Assembly (NCBI RefSeq): GCF_900109315.1
Contig: NZ_FOJC01000002.1
Coordinates: 1 to 64,000 of the forward strand
Direction of reading: 5' to 3'
DNA from: [Haemophilus] ducreyi
Lineage (GTDB): Bacteria > Pseudomonadota > Gammaproteobacteria > Enterobacterales > Pasteurellaceae
Length of the DNA stretch: 64,000 nucleotides
Notes under the pieces: generated by a model
Database searches by the model: none
What the model saw: the letters and a program-made list of their open reading frames with translations, nothing else
Told to the model about the DNA's origin: nothing
Program-made: the position numbers and the translations under genes
Part shown: positions 36,737 to 49,102 of the stretch, piece after piece
How positions within the stretch are numbered: position 1 is the stretch's first letter
How the letters are laid out: each line of letters starts with the position of its first letter

Positions 36737-39454
36737 ATGATTTCAAAAATTATTACCTCTATTTTCGGTTCAAGTAACGATCGTACGTTAAAACGTTTAA
36801 AAAAACGTGTGGTACACATTAATAAATTAGAAGCTGAATTTGAAAAATTATCAGATCAAGAATTACAATCCAAAACAGCTGAATTTAAACAGCGCCTTGC
36901 CGAGGGCGCAACTCTAGACAGTTTATTACATGAAGCATTTGCTACGGTTAGAGAAGCAAGTCGTCGTGTAATGGGGATGCGCCATTTTGATGTGCAATTG
37001 ATTGGTGGAATGGTGTTAACTAACCGAAATGTTGCTGAAATGCGTACGGGGGAAGGTAAAACATTAACTGCGACATTACCTTGTTATTTAAATGCATTAA
37101 TGGGTAAGGGCGTTCATGTAGTGACCGTCAATGATTATTTGGCTCGCCGAGATGCAGAAACCAACCGACCATTATTTGAGTTTTTAGGCATGACTGTAGC
37201 GGTTAATATCGCTGGTTTAGCTTCAGAAGTGAAACGTGAAGCCTACAATGCGGATATTACTTATTCGACTAATAGTGAATTAGGGTTCGATTATCTGCGT
37301 GATAATCTAGCACACACAAAAGAAGAACGCTTTCAACGTGAATTATATTATGCATTAGTTGATGAAGTAGACTCAATTTTAATTGATGAAGCACGGACGC
37401 CTTTGATTATTTCTGGTCCTGCAGAAGATACTACACAAATTTATCAAGCAATAGATACCATTATTCCACATTTAATTTCGCAAGATAAAGAAGATTCAGA
37501 TGAATATACCGGTGAGGGCGATTTCACTTTAGATCTTAAGAATAAACAAGCCCATTTGACTGAACGTGGTATGGTAAAAGTTGAAGGCATTTTGACTGAA
37601 ATGGGGCTTATGCAAGAGGGTGAAACATTATATCATCCAGCACGTATTGCATTATTACACCACGTTTATGCCGCATTACGAGCGCATAAATTATTTGAGG
37701 TAGATGTTGATTATATTGTTAAAGATGGCGAAGTGGTGATTATTGATGAACATACTGGGCGGACAATGGCGGGGCGTCGTTGGTCAGATGGTTTGCATCA
37801 AGCAATTGAAGCAAAAGAACACGTTAATATTCAAGGTGAAAATCAAACTGTTGCATCAATTACTTATCAAAACTATTTCCGTTTATATGAAAAGCTAGCA
37901 GGTATGACTGGCACTGCAGATACAGAAGCTTTTGAATTCCAACAAATTTATGGATTAGATACCGTTGTTATTCCAACCAATAAACCGGTTATTCGCGATG
38001 ATCGTACAGATTTAATGTTTAAAAGCGAACAAGAAAAATTTGCGGCAATAATCAAAGATATTGAAGAATGTATGTCTCGCCAACAGCCGGTGTTAGTCGG
38101 AACAGCATCCGTAGAAAAGTCAGAACTCTTATCCAATGCATTAACAAAAGCAGGCATTAAACATAATGTACTCAATGCAAAATTCCACGCTCAAGAAGCT
38201 GAAATTGTTGCTGAAGCGGGTGCTCCATCTGCAGTCACTATCGCCACGAATATGGCGGGACGTGGTACGGATATTGTGTTGGGGGGCAACTGGAAAGCGG
38301 AACTTGCCAAATTAGACAATCCAACGGAAGCTGAGATTGAAGCGATTAAATCGGCGTGGAAAACGTGTTATGACATTGTAATGCAAGCGGGTGGTTTACA
38401 TATTATTGGTACTGAACGCCACGAATCTCGCCGTATTGATAATCAGTTGCGTGGTCGTTCTGGTCGCCAAGGGGATCCAGGCTCATCACGTTTCTATCTC
38501 TCTTTAGATGACACCTTAATGCGAATTTACCTCAATGAAGGTAAGCTAAATATGATGCGTAAAGCATTTTCTGAAGAAGGCGAAGCGATGGAATCAAAAT
38601 TATTAACGAAAGTGATTGCTTCTGCCCAAGCTAAAGTAGAAGCGCATAATTTTGAAGGTCGTAAAAACTTGCTTCAATATGATGATGTAGCAAATGAACA
38701 ACGTAAAGCGATTTATGAACAGCGTAATTATTTATTAGAAACCAATGATATTTCAGCAATGATTGAAACGATTCGTGATGATGTATTTAATCATGTGATT
38801 AGTCGTTATATTCCGCCACAATCAATTGAAGAAATGTGGGATATTGCTGGTTTAGAAGAAGTATTACATCATCAGTTTGGTATGGAACTGCCTATCCAAC
38901 AATGGCTAGAAAAAGAAAAGGACTTACACGAAGAAACGTTACGTGAGCGTATTATTAACCTTGCTAAAGAAGAATATCAGTCGAAAGAAGAAAAAGTGGG
39001 CACAGAAGTCATGCGTAACTTTGAAAAAGGCGTCATGCTACAAAATTTAGATGAACTTTGGAAAGAACATCTGTCTGCGATGGACTATTTACGCAAAGGC
39101 ATTCATTTACGTGGTTATGCACAAAAAGATCCGAAGCAAGAGTATAAAAAAGAATCTTTTGAAATGTTCACTAATATGCTTGAACTGCTAAAATCAAATG
39201 TGATTAGTATTTTAAGCCGTATTCAAGTGCGTAGCCAGCAAGAAATTGAAGAAGCTCAGCGTCAACAGCATGAACAAGCTGAAGCAGAATCAGCCAACTA
39301 TCAAGCGACCACAGAAGAAGCATTAGCAAAAGAAAAGCGTGATGCATTACCAGCAGAACTGACTAATTTACAGATTGGGCGAAATGATCCTTGTCCTTGT
39401 GGCTCGGGTAAAAAATATAAACATTGCCACGGCAGTAAAGCACGTTATGTTTAA
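36737..39454 (+). CDS. secA: Preprotein translocase ATPase SecA
   Basis: A 905-residue motor that drives proteins through SecYEG. Walker [10 protein letters not shown] is near residue 103, [19 protein letters not shown] marks Walker B, and the second nucleotide-binding fold has [14 protein letters not shown] and [12 protein letters not shown]. The C-terminal zinc site [14 protein letters not shown] (Cys 886, 888, 897, His 898), which binds SecB and phospholipid, is intact. Length is close to E. coli (901). Confidence 0.98.
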   Translation: MISKIITSIFGSSNDRTLKRLKKRVVHINKLEAEFEKLSDQELQSKTAEFKQRLAEGATLDSLLHEAFATVREASRRVMGMRHFDVQLIGGMVLTNRNVAEMRTGEGKTLTATLPCYLNALMGKGVHVVTVNDYLARRDAETNRPLFEFLGMTVAVNIAGLASEVKREAYNADITYSTNSELGFDYLRDNLAHTKEERFQRELYYALVDEVDSILIDEARTPLIISGPAEDTTQIYQAIDTIIPHLISQDKEDSDEYTGEGDFTLDLKNKQAHLTERGMVKVEGILTEMGLMQEGETLYHPARIALLHHVYAALRAHKLFEVDVDYIVKDGEVVIIDEHTGRTMAGRRWSDGLHQAIEAKEHVNIQGENQTVASITYQNYFRLYEKLAGMTGTADTEAFEFQQIYGLDTVVIPTNKPVIRDDRTDLMFKSEQEKFAAIIKDIEECMSRQQPVLVGTASVEKSELLSNALTKAGIKHNVLNAKFHAQEAEIVAEAGAPSAVTIATNMAGRGTDIVLGGNWKAELAKLDNPTEAEIEAIKSAWKTCYDIVMQAGGLHIIGTERHESRRIDNQLRGRSGRQGDPGSSRFYLSLDDTLMRIYLNEGKLNMMRKAFSEEGEAMESKLLTKVIASAQAKVEAHNFEGRKNLLQYDDVANEQRKAIYEQRNYLLETNDISAMIETIRDDVFNHVISRYIPPQSIEEMWDIAGLEEVLHHQFGMELPIQQWLEKEKDLHEETLRERIINLAKEEYQSKEEKVGTEVMRNFEKGVMLQNLDELWKEHLSAMDYLRKGIHLRGYAQKDPKQEYKKESFEMFTNMLELLKSNVISILSRIQVRSQQEIEEAQRQQHEQAEAESANYQATTEEALAKEKRDALPAELTNLQIGRNDPCPCGSGKKYKHCHGSKARYV

Positions 39455-39633
39455 GCTATTTACAGCGGTTAGATTTTCATAAAATTTGGTAAAATTTCTT
39501 AATTTAGACCGCTTATTTAGCTGAATTACAGTGTGATTTTGTGCATTGAAACTTTTTGTGTATCTACTAGCCTTATTAATAATAGATTATTTCAGCAAGC
39601 AAAATCGCCTAACTTACTTATTAAGGAATATCA

Positions 39634-40032
39634 ATGACTAAACCTCTTATCCAAGTTGCAGCGGGTATCATTCGTAATGAATTTGGACAAATTTATGTAA
39701 CACAACGACTCGCAGGTCAGGATTTTGCACAGGCATTAGAATTTCCCGGTGGTAAAGTGGCTTTACAAGAAACGCCTGAACAAGCGTTAAAACGTGAATT
39801 AGAAGAAGAAATAGGCATTCATATCTTAGGTGCTTTTCCTTATGAGCATTTTTGTTTTGAATATCCAACCAAAGTGATAGAGTTTTTCTTTTATTTAGTG
39901 GAAGAATGGGTCGGTGAACCCTTTGGACGTGAAGGACAAGCCGGTTTTTGGATCACACAAATGGATTTAGATGAAGCGGAATTTCCACCGGCTAATACTC
40001 AACTCATTCGACGTCTAAAAGCAGAATATTAA
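39634..40032 (+). CDS. mutT: 8-oxo-dGTP diphosphatase MutT
   Basis: A 132-residue Nudix hydrolase that removes 8-oxo-dGTP from the nucleotide pool. The Nudix box GGKVALQETPEQALKRELEEEIGI is complete near residues 39-62. It begins QVAAGIIRNEFGQIYVTQR, as in E. coli MutT, and follows secA as in many relatives. AAGGAATATCA precedes the ATG. Confidence 0.94.
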   Translation: MTKPLIQVAAGIIRNEFGQIYVTQRLAGQDFAQALEFPGGKVALQETPEQALKRELEEEIGIHILGAFPYEHFCFEYPTKVIEFFFYLVEEWVGEPFGREGQAGFWITQMDLDEAEFPPANTQLIRRLKAEY

Positions 40033-40038
40033 AATGTT

Positions 40039-40070
40039 AAGGAATATCTTAGTAAGATATTCCTTTATTT
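40039..40070 (+). terminator. mutT terminator
   Basis: A perfect 12-bp stem AAGGAATATCTT/AAGATATTCCTT with a 3-base loop, then TATTTTT. Confidence 0.9.
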
Positions 40071-40125
40071 TTGGTGAAAAATACAACGAAATAGACGGCT
40101 TTTTATTAAAGTTTTGTAAAATCAC

Positions 40126-40181
40126 CTTGAAAGTAATAAATTGATCCCAATCTAGCAACCAACACACGTGGAAGTGTGTTG
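40126..40181 (+). promoter_or_regulatory. groESL heat-shock (sigma-32) promoter and 5' hairpin
   Basis: CTTGAAA (40126-40132), a 13-base spacer and TCCCAATCT (40145-40153) match the sigma-32 consensus CTTGAAA-N(11-16)-CCCCAT-T well. Just after, CAACACAC/GTGTGTTG (40160-40181) forms an 8-bp hairpin at the expected 5' end of the mRNA. No CIRCE element was seen. Confidence 0.75.
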
Positions 40182-40211
40182 TTATAATTTTTATGTTAGG
40201 AGTAAAACACA

Positions 40212-42168
<1,957 letters not shown>

Positions 42169-42193
42169 TCATTCTTTTCATAATATCTCTTTT

Positions 42194-42226
42194 AAAGCCT
42201 TTGAGATTTTCTCAAAGGCTTTTTAT
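42194..42226 (+). terminator. groESL terminator
   Basis: A 13-bp stem AAAGCCTTTGAGA/TCTCAAAGGCTTT with a 3-base loop and trailing T. Confidence 0.9.
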
Positions 42227-42265
42227 TTGGTAAGCGGTGAATTTTTACAGAAATTTTGCAAATAA

Positions 42266-42296
42266 AAAAACCGAACTGACGAAATGTTCGGTTTTT
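42266..42296. terminator. Bidirectional terminator
   Basis: Eleven-bp stem AAAAACCGAAC/GTTCGGTTTTT (42266-42276 with 42286-42296). The A and T flanks serve the secreted-protein gene on the minus strand and back up groESL. Confidence 0.85.
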
Positions 42297-42311
42297 AAGG
42301 AAATGTTGATC

Positions 42312-42647
42312 TTAGTGTTTTTGCTTTAATGTATTTAATGCAGTTAAGCCTTTATCGCAGCTCTTTTCTTGCATTTTTACTTCCATTTTTATGATTTGCT
42401 GTTTAGTTGAAGAAAGTTTATTTTTCATCTTAGTAACTTGAACATGTGTACCGGGCTGTTTTTCAGCATCTAACACAAGTTTATGGGCGACACTAAACAT
42501 TTGTTTACATTGTGTAGGAAGGTTATTACTGCCAACCATTAGTTTTTCCATCGCCAGTGAAGAGGTTTTTATGTCAGCAAATGCATTTTGTGACGATATG
42601 CTGAATATAACACTCATTAAAATGAATGGCAGACCTTTTTTTAACAT
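42312..42647 (-). CDS. Small secreted protein of unknown function
   Basis: A 111-residue protein with a clear Sec signal peptide (MLKKGLPFILMSVIFSISSQNAFAD) and a basic, helical mature part of about 86 residues. Two Cys (in PTQCKQMF and EKSCDKG) could form a periplasmic disulfide. It resembles small secreted proteins annotated as DUF5339 in Pasteurellaceae, but I am not sure of the family. It stands alone between groESL and the cyd promoter region. Confidence 0.75.
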   Translation of the reverse strand: MLKKGLPFILMSVIFSISSQNAFADIKTSSLAMEKLMVGSNNLPTQCKQMFSVAHKLVLDAEKQPGTHVQVTKMKNKLSSTKQQIIKMEVKMQEKSCDKGLTALNTLKQKH

Positions 42648-43104
42648 TATGTTTTTACCTTTTTCTGTTATAGTTAAAAACTATCATAGTTGTTATTGAT
42701 AATTCTTCGCAATTATAGCAAATAAAAAAGTAAGGATCATTATAATATCGTAAAAATTTATGATCTTTTTATAATTTAAATTTGATGAAAATCAAAAATC
42801 ATTTAGATACATAATTTTTTTAATTGTTTTTATTAGGCTTATTTATTCAATTTGTTACAAAAAATAAGATAATAGATCTGTTTTTTAACATTCAATTAAT
42901 ATTTTATTCAGGAATATGATCCACTATAACAAATCGGCTATTTTTAATTTTCTTATTTAGGGTTAGAATAGAAGCAGATTCTGAAAAAATAAAATACCTC
43001 TTTAATAATCAGGTGTTTGTTTTGAGTAAAAATTCTGTTGGAGTGGTTATTTGGGTTTATTAAATAATCAATAGTAAGTACTAATACTTTATAAGAGGAC
43101 TGAG
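42648..43104 (+). promoter_or_regulatory. cydAB upstream regulatory region with FNR box
   Basis: A very AT-rich 457-base gap. TTGAT-GAAA-ATCAA at 42782-42795 is a perfect FNR consensus (TTGAT-N4-ATCAA), 310 bases before cydA. The rest contains several TTAA-rich stretches that could serve ArcA, but none is convincing alone. No small reading frame with a ribosome-binding site was found. Confidence 0.7.
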
Positions 43105-44655
43105 ATGTTAGACGTTGTTGAACTCTCTCGCTTGCAGTTTGCGTTAACTGCTCTCTATCACTTCTTATTTGTGCCGTTAACATTAGGCCTTTCTTTCATC
43201 CTCGTTGTGATGGAAACCCTTTATGTAACGACTGGAAAAGAAGTCTATAAAGATATGACTAAATTCTGGGGTAAGTTATTTGGTATTAACTTTGCTCTTG
43301 GTGTAACAACTGGTATTACAATGGAATTCCAGTTTGGTATGAACTGGTCATATTACTCTCATTATGTAGGTGATATCTTTGGCGCTCCGTTAGCGATCGA
43401 AGGTTTAATGGCATTTTTCTTAGAATCAACTTTTGTTGGTATATTCTTCTTTGGCTGGGATCGCTTATCAAAGGCTAAACATTTATTAGCAACATATTGT
43501 GTCGCATTTGGTTCTAATTTCTCTGCATTATGGATTCTAGTCGCGAATGGCTGGATGCAAAACCCAATAGGTTCAGAATTTAATTTTGAAACTATGCGAA
43601 TGGAGCTTGTAAGCTTTTCAGAACTTTTATTAAATCCAGTCACTCAATCAAAATTCTTGCATACAGCAACAGCAGGGTACACTTGTGCTGCGATTTTTGT
43701 ATTGGGTATTAGTGCATATTATATTTTAAAAGGTCGTGATTTAGGATTTGCAAAACGTTCATTTTCGGTTGGTGCAAGTTTTGGTTTGATCTCTATTTTT
43801 TCTGTATTAGTAATGGGAGATGAATCAGGTTATGAAATCGGTAAAGCACAACCGACTAAATTAGCCGCAATGGAAGGTGAATTTGAAACTCACCCAGCAC
43901 CTGCTGCTTGGAATGTTTTTGTTATTCCAAATATGGCAGAAATGAAAAATGAATTTTCAATTCATATCCCCTATATGGCGGGTATCATTGCTACACGTTC
44001 TTTAGATGGTGAAATTAAAGGATTACGTGATATTCGTGCAATCAATGAACAGCGCGTGCGTTCAGGTATAAGAGCTTATGGATTGCTAGAAAAATTACGT
44101 TCAGGTAATTATACGGAAGAAGACAAATTAGCTTTCCAAAAAGTGCAAAAAGATTTAGGTTTTGGTCTATTATTGAAACCATATACTGTAAACGTTGTTG
44201 ATGCAACAGAAGAACAAATTCAAAAAGCAGCCGCTAGTACAATTCCTAAGGTAGGGCCTACTTTCTGGGCATTCCGTGCAATGATGGTATCAGGTGGCTT
44301 GATGTTGTTATTGATTTTGTTTGCATTTATTCAAAATATGCGCGGTACAGTAGGTAAAAATCGCTTGTTTTTACGCGCAATGTTATGGGGTATTCCATTA
44401 CCGTGGATTGCGATAGAATCTGGTTGGTTCTTAGCCGAATATGGTCGTCAACCTTGGGCTATTTATGAGGTATTACCAACAGGAGTAGCAAATTCTGCAT
44501 TAACTACGTTAGATCTTTGGATCTCTATTGGTTTGATATGTGGTCTATATACTTTATTCTTAATTGTTGAAATGTATTTAATGTTTAAATATGGCAAATT
44601 AGGTCCAAGTGCATTAAAAACGGGTCGATATCATTTTGAACAATCTGCGAAATAA
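43105..44655 (+). CDS. cydA: Cytochrome bd ubiquinol oxidase subunit I
   Basis: A 516-residue inner-membrane subunit carrying hemes b558, b595 and d. It starts [20 protein letters not shown], with the heme-ligand His in the first helix. GWMQNPIG and the quinol-binding Q-loop region before [11 protein letters not shown] are visible. The oxidase has very high oxygen affinity and supports microaerobic growth. AGAGGACTGAG precedes the ATG. First gene of cydABX-ybgE. Confidence 0.97.
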   Translation: MLDVVELSRLQFALTALYHFLFVPLTLGLSFILVVMETLYVTTGKEVYKDMTKFWGKLFGINFALGVTTGITMEFQFGMNWSYYSHYVGDIFGAPLAIEGLMAFFLESTFVGIFFFGWDRLSKAKHLLATYCVAFGSNFSALWILVANGWMQNPIGSEFNFETMRMELVSFSELLLNPVTQSKFLHTATAGYTCAAIFVLGISAYYILKGRDLGFAKRSFSVGASFGLISIFSVLVMGDESGYEIGKAQPTKLAAMEGEFETHPAPAAWNVFVIPNMAEMKNEFSIHIPYMAGIIATRSLDGEIKGLRDIRAINEQRVRSGIRAYGLLEKLRSGNYTEEDKLAFQKVQKDLGFGLLLKPYTVNVVDATEEQIQKAAASTIPKVGPTFWAFRAMMVSGGLMLLLILFAFIQNMRGTVGKNRLFLRAMLWGIPLPWIAIESGWFLAEYGRQPWAIYEVLPTGVANSALTTLDLWISIGLICGLYTLFLIVEMYLMFKYGKLGPSALKTGRYHFEQSAK

Positions 44656-44667
44656 TAGGAATATAAA

Positions 44668-45804
44668 ATGATCGATTATGAAATTCTCCGCTTTATCTGG
44701 TGGATATTAATTGCTGTTTTATTAATCGGCTTTGCGATTACTGATGGCTTTGATATGGGCGTATTAACTTTGTTACCTATTATTGGTAAAAGCAATGTTG
44801 AACGCCGTGTAATGATAAATACAGTTGCGCCACATTGGGACGGTAACCAAGTTTGGTTATTAACTGCAGGTGGTGCTATCTTTGCTGCTTGGCCAACCGT
44901 GTATGCGGTATCATTTTCTGGTTTCTATTTAGCGATGATTCTGGTCCTTGCAGCATTATTTTTCCGCCCGGTTGGTTTTGAGTATCGTGCAAAAATCGAC
45001 AGTCCAAAATGGCGTAATGCATGGGATTGGGGATTATTTGTTGGTGGTTTTGTTCCGTCATTAATCTTTGGTGTAGCGTTTGGTAATTTATTACAAGGTG
45101 TACCATTTGAATTTAATGAGCTTAACCAAGCACAATATACTGGTTCATTTTTTGGTTTATTAAATCCATTTGCATTGTTGTGTGGTGCATTAAGTCTAAC
45201 GATGTTAACGACACAAGGTGCGACTTGGTTACAAATGAAAACTACAGGTGATTTACGTTACCGTGCACGTTCAGTAGCACAGCTGGCTGCTATTATTGTG
45301 CTAGTCATCTTTATTTTAGCGGGCGTTTGGCGGTATTTTAAAGATGGTTTTATTATTACCAGTGATTTAGATCACAATGCGAAATCGTTGTTAAGTAATA
45401 AAACAGTTGCTGTAGAAAATGGCGCTTGGTTCAGAAACTTTTTTGAAATGCCTGTGTTATGGGTTGTACCAATGTTAGCTATTTTAGGTGCAATGTGTAC
45501 TGTCATTGCTTCAAAAGCTAATCGTTCTGGTTTTGCATTTTTTTCATCATCTATTATGTTATTAGGTGTAATTTTAACTGCTGTAGTCTCCATGTTCCCA
45601 TTCATTATGCCATCAATTTCTCATCCAGAAATGAGTCTGACAATTTGGGATTCAACAGCAAGTAAATACACGTTAACGGTAATGTTAATCGTTGCATGTA
45701 TTTTTGTTCCAATGGTATTGGCTTATACAGGCTGGACATACTATAAAATGTTTGGTCGTTTAGATGCTAAATATTTAGAAGATAATAAAGCAAGCGCATA
45801 CTAA
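44668..45804 (+). CDS. cydB: Cytochrome bd ubiquinol oxidase subunit II
   Basis: A 378-residue polytopic inner-membrane protein that stabilises the hemes of CydA. Family motifs FAITDGFDMGVLTLLP and VAPHWDGNQVWLLTAGGAIFAAWP are intact, and the length matches E. coli (379). It follows cydA after 12 bases. Confidence 0.97.
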   Translation: MIDYEILRFIWWILIAVLLIGFAITDGFDMGVLTLLPIIGKSNVERRVMINTVAPHWDGNQVWLLTAGGAIFAAWPTVYAVSFSGFYLAMILVLAALFFRPVGFEYRAKIDSPKWRNAWDWGLFVGGFVPSLIFGVAFGNLLQGVPFEFNELNQAQYTGSFFGLLNPFALLCGALSLTMLTTQGATWLQMKTTGDLRYRARSVAQLAAIIVLVIFILAGVWRYFKDGFIITSDLDHNAKSLLSNKTVAVENGAWFRNFFEMPVLWVVPMLAILGAMCTVIASKANRSGFAFFSSSIMLLGVILTAVVSMFPFIMPSISHPEMSLTIWDSTASKYTLTVMLIVACIFVPMVLAYTGWTYYKMFGRLDAKYLEDNKASAY

Positions 45805-45816
45805 GGAGATAAATAA

Positions 45817-45915
45817 ATGTTTTATGTAACATGGGTATTAGGTATTTTACTTGCTATTCTTTTTGCGACAGTGGTCACAATTGGCATTGAGAAAAGCGGT
45901 AAATTTGATGAATAG
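45817..45915 (+). CDS. cydX: Cytochrome bd accessory subunit CydX
   Basis: A 32-residue single-span membrane protein beginning MFYVTWVLGILLAIL and ending GIEKSGKFDE. The Y-x-x-W pattern near the start is the CydX/YbgT signature; the protein caps the heme site of CydA and is needed for full oxidase activity. AAGGAG at 45803-45808 fixes the start. It lies between cydB and ybgE, the normal position. Confidence 0.93.
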   Translation: MFYVTWVLGILLAILFATVVTIGIEKSGKFDE

Positions 45916-45926
45916 GTTTATACTGA

Positions 45927-46217
45927 ATGATTCATTCAATTTATAATTTAACAAGAAAGGGCTGGCTCAAGGCCCTTTCTTTTATTCTTGCATTATTACT
46001 CTTTATCGTAATTTTGCTTAATCCTCAGGTATTTGCATCGTACTTTGGTGGACATGTTCCTTATTTAGCAATATTTGTTTTTTATGGAATGGCTATTTTA
46101 TGGATTCATGGTATTGGGCTTGATATCCACCGCACTTTTTGGCAATTACTTTTTTTACCAATTATGGGTTATTTAATTGTTATTAGTACATTAATATTTC
46201 TAATATTATTAAAATAA
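45927..46217 (+). CDS. ybgE: Cyd operon protein YbgE
   Basis: A 96-residue inner-membrane protein with three hydrophobic segments (about 17-33, 42-60, 72-95). YbgE proteins have no assigned function but consistently follow cydABX. It begins MIHSIYNLTRKGWLKALSF and contains the family-like MAILWIHGIGLDIHRTFWQ. It overlaps no gene and ends 134 bases before ybgC. Confidence 0.88.
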   Translation: MIHSIYNLTRKGWLKALSFILALLLFIVILLNPQVFASYFGGHVPYLAIFVFYGMAILWIHGIGLDIHRTFWQLLFLPIMGYLIVISTLIFLILLK

Positions 46218-46351
46218 TTCGAAAAAGTTCCATTTTTTTATAGAAAATATTTTTATTTTGCTATTGCACAACAATTTTTCTCTTTCTACAATAGTGCTTT
46301 ATTTTGCTTAATTTTAAATCGTTATAAGTAATTTAGTGGCTAGGCATAAAG

Positions 46352-46741
46352 ATGAATTTCCCAATTAGAGTTTATTATGAAGATACAGATGCGGGCGGCG
46401 TTGTTTATCATGCTAACTATCTCTGCTTTTTTGAGCGAGCACGTACGGAATTTTTGCGTAAAGTAGGTTTTTCGCAGCAGCGATTATTAGCAGATTCACA
46501 CGCATTTGTAGTAAAGAATTTATATATTGATTATAAAATGGCTGCACACTTAGATGATTTGCTTAATGTTGAAACAATTGTTACTGAGTTAAAAAAAGTG
46601 ACTATTATTTTTAAACAAATATTATGGCGAGAAGATATTTGTTTAAGTGAAGCGATTGTCACGGTTGCAAGTGTTGATTTGAGCAAAATGAAACCTTTAG
46701 CGATCCCTAAAGATATTTACCAAGGATTACAAGCGGTTTGA
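46352..46741 (+). CDS. ybgC: Acyl-CoA thioesterase YbgC
   Basis: A 129-residue hot-dog-fold thioesterase. The active-site signature YYEDTDAGGVVYHANYLCFFERARTEFLR is complete near residues 8-36. In E. coli YbgC belongs to the Tol-Pal cluster and is linked to phospholipid metabolism. An uptake signal (46729-46737) lies in its last codons. It is 32 bases upstream of tolQ. Confidence 0.94.
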   Translation: MNFPIRVYYEDTDAGGVVYHANYLCFFERARTEFLRKVGFSQQRLLADSHAFVVKNLYIDYKMAAHLDDLLNVETIVTELKKVTIIFKQILWREDICLSEAIVTVASVDLSKMKPLAIPKDIYQGLQAV

Positions 46742-46773
46742 TTTATTAGATAATTTACTTATTCGGAGTTTTA

Positions 46774-47445
46774 ATGGAAAATCAATTTAATCTTGTTTCG
46801 CTGTTTATGCAGGCAAGTATTGTGGTTAAGATTGTTATTTTGATTTTAATTTGCTTTTCAATTTTGTCTTGGGCGATCATTATTCAGCGTAGTCAAGTAT
46901 TAGCAAAAGCAAAAAAAGCAGTGGTAGCATTTGAAAATAAATTTTGGTCAGGTGATGATTTACACCGTTTGCACGAAAGATTAGAAAACCGTCGTGAAGG
47001 ATTAAGTGGATCAGAGCAAATTTTTTATGCTGGATTTAAAGAATTTTTACGTTTACAACAAGTGAATCCGGAAGCTACTATGAAAGGCACTAGTCGCGCG
47101 ATGCACTTAGCATTGAATCGTGAAGTAGAATCTTTAGAGAGCTATATCCCATTTTTGGGTACAGTGGGTTCTATTAGCCCGTATATTGGTTTATTTGGCA
47201 CAGTATGGGGTATTATGCATTCATTTATGGGACTAAGCGGAGTTAAACAAGCTACATTGCAATCTGTTGCACCTGGTATTGCTGAGGCTTTGATTGCAAC
47301 GGCAATTGGCTTGTTTGCCGCTATTCCTGCCGTTATGGCTTATAATCGCTTAAACTTAGCGATGAACAGATTAGAGCAAGATTATCTTAACTTTATTGAT
47401 GAATTTATAACGATTTTACATCGTCAAGCATTCACTAAAAAATAG
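46774..47445 (+). CDS. tolQ: Tol-Pal system protein TolQ
   Basis: A 223-residue inner-membrane proton-channel subunit of the ExbB/MotA/TolQ family with three transmembrane segments. The conserved [24 protein letters not shown] spans TM2, and [20 protein letters not shown] is TM3. With TolR it converts proton motive force into movement of TolA. GGAG precedes the ATG. Confidence 0.96.
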   Translation: MENQFNLVSLFMQASIVVKIVILILICFSILSWAIIIQRSQVLAKAKKAVVAFENKFWSGDDLHRLHERLENRREGLSGSEQIFYAGFKEFLRLQQVNPEATMKGTSRAMHLALNREVESLESYIPFLGTVGSISPYIGLFGTVWGIMHSFMGLSGVKQATLQSVAPGIAEALIATAIGLFAAIPAVMAYNRLNLAMNRLEQDYLNFIDEFITILHRQAFTKK

Positions 47446-47513
47446 TATAAATAAGGTTGATTTGGTTGTGATTGCCCCAGATCTTTTGTTGGCTTAAAAA
47501 ATGAGAGGAAATT

Positions 47514-47954
47514 ATGGCTTATCGTCGTAAGCGTAATGAAATTAAGTCTGAAATTAATATTGTCCCATTTTTGGATGTATTACTTGTATTATTACTTATT
47601 TTTATGGTGACTGCTCCAGTGATTAGTCAAAGTGTTGAAGTTAATTTGCCAGAAGATAAGTATAGTCAATCCGTTTCTAATGAAGATAAAACACCTGTGA
47701 TTTTACAAGTTGCAAAGGATGGGGCATATAAATTAAAAATTGATGGTAATTTTGTGCAAAGTGATAATGGTCAAGAGAATTTGAGTGAGCAAGAAGTGGT
47801 TGCTTATGCGAGTCAAACATTTGAAAAAGATAAAAATATACTTTTTTTAGTTGCTGCAGAAAAAGATCTTCCTTATGAAGATGTGATTAAAGGTATTGTA
47901 CTTTTAAAGGATGCAGGTATAAAAAATGCGGGCTTAATGACCCAAGGAAAATAA
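47514..47954 (+). CDS. tolR: Tol-Pal system protein TolR
   Basis: A 146-residue ExbD/TolR protein with one N-terminal membrane span (IVPFLDVLLVLLLIFMVTAP) that contains the essential Asp, followed by a periplasmic domain. GAGAGGAAATT precedes the ATG. It partners TolQ; tolA starts 18 bases downstream. Confidence 0.96.
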   Translation: MAYRRKRNEIKSEINIVPFLDVLLVLLLIFMVTAPVISQSVEVNLPEDKYSQSVSNEDKTPVILQVAKDGAYKLKIDGNFVQSDNGQENLSEQEVVAYASQTFEKDKNILFLVAAEKDLPYEDVIKGIVLLKDAGIKNAGLMTQGK

Positions 47955-47972
47955 TATTAAAGGATAAAAAAT

Positions 47973-49085
47973 GTGATAGCTAAAGATAATGGTCTACGAC
48001 GCGCAATTATAGTTTCAATCTTATTCCACGGATTATTGATAGGTTTATTTCTATTAGGATCGTTTTTTACAAATACCGTATTAGAATCAGCGGGGGGAAA
48101 TGATGGTAACGGACAAGAATTTGAAGCGGTAATGGTTAATACTGAACAGATTGCTAATCAATATAATCAGCCTAAAAAAAATAACAAAAGTAATTTGCCA
48201 CCGAAAAAAGTAGATGAACAAGCAAAATCTAAACAAGAAGTGGAACCTAAAAAGGAAGCAACGTCTTCTGATACTGCTGAGCAACCAACACAAGAAAAAC
48301 AGTTAGTTAACGCTAAAGAAAAACAAAAAGCTAAAGAACTACATCAACAAACTGAAGCGCGTAAGCAAGAGATTTTAAAACAAGAACAATTAAAGAAAGC
48401 ACAAGCTGTAGAAGCTATACGTAAAAAACAAGCAGAAATGGCGCGCCCGAAAGCGGATGCTGAAGCAAAGAATTTACAAGCGATGGCAAAAGCTGCTCAA
48501 GAGGATAAAGCACAAAAAAAATTAGAAGCGCAAAATAAAGCTAAATTACAAGCTGAACAAAAAATGAAAGAAAAAGCTGAAAAAGAGGCTAAGCTAAAAG
48601 TGGAAAAAGAAGCAAAAAAAAAAGCTAACGCAGAAGCTAAATTAAAAGCCGAGCAAGATGCAAAACAAAAAGCTGACGCAGAAGCTAAAGTAAGAAATGA
48701 TAAAGCCTTAAATGATTTTATAAATAGTAGTGTTGTGGGTAATAGTCAATCACATAGTGATGGATTACAAAGCAATGTAAATTCAAGAAATGTAGGTAAG
48801 GGTAAAAATATCGCAGATGTTGGATATGCACAGCTGATTAAGAAAAAATTAGCACGTACTTATCGAGTTGATCCAAGTTTTAGTGGGCGTGAATGTCAAG
48901 TAAAAATTTTTATTGATTTAAATGGCTATATAGTTAGTCACCAAGTATTATCTGGCCCTGAAGATATTTGTCGTGCAGCTGTTTCTGCTATTACATCTGC
49001 AAAAAATGTACCTAAAGCACCTAATGAAGAGATCTATAATAAGTATAAATCTCCAATTATTAAGTTTGGTTTGAAAATTCTATAA
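47973..49085 (+). CDS. tolA: Tol-Pal system protein TolA
   Basis: A 370-residue protein bridging inner and outer membranes. It has an N-terminal membrane anchor (about 10-33), a long Ala/Lys/Glu-rich helical domain II (about 85-245) with repeated KAxAEAK units, and a globular C-terminal domain III that binds TolB and Pal. Translation starts at GTG (47973), AGGAT upstream; an ATG two bases earlier is followed at once by TGA. The repeats make this part prone to length variation. Confidence 0.94.
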   Translation: MIAKDNGLRRAIIVSILFHGLLIGLFLLGSFFTNTVLESAGGNDGNGQEFEAVMVNTEQIANQYNQPKKNNKSNLPPKKVDEQAKSKQEVEPKKEATSSDTAEQPTQEKQLVNAKEKQKAKELHQQTEARKQEILKQEQLKKAQAVEAIRKKQAEMARPKADAEAKNLQAMAKAAQEDKAQKKLEAQNKAKLQAEQKMKEKAEKEAKLKVEKEAKKKANAEAKLKAEQDAKQKADAEAKVRNDKALNDFINSSVVGNSQSHSDGLQSNVNSRNVGKGKNIADVGYAQLIKKKLARTYRVDPSFSGRECQVKIFIDLNGYIVSHQVLSGPEDICRAAVSAITSAKNVPKAPNEEIYNKYKSPIIKFGLKIL

Positions 49086-49102
49086 TAACCTAGAGGTTTA
49101 AG

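Noticed and set aside
48200..48700. Low-complexity Ala/Lys/Glu repeats suggesting a tandem-repeat element
   Set aside because: They are the normal helical domain II of TolA.
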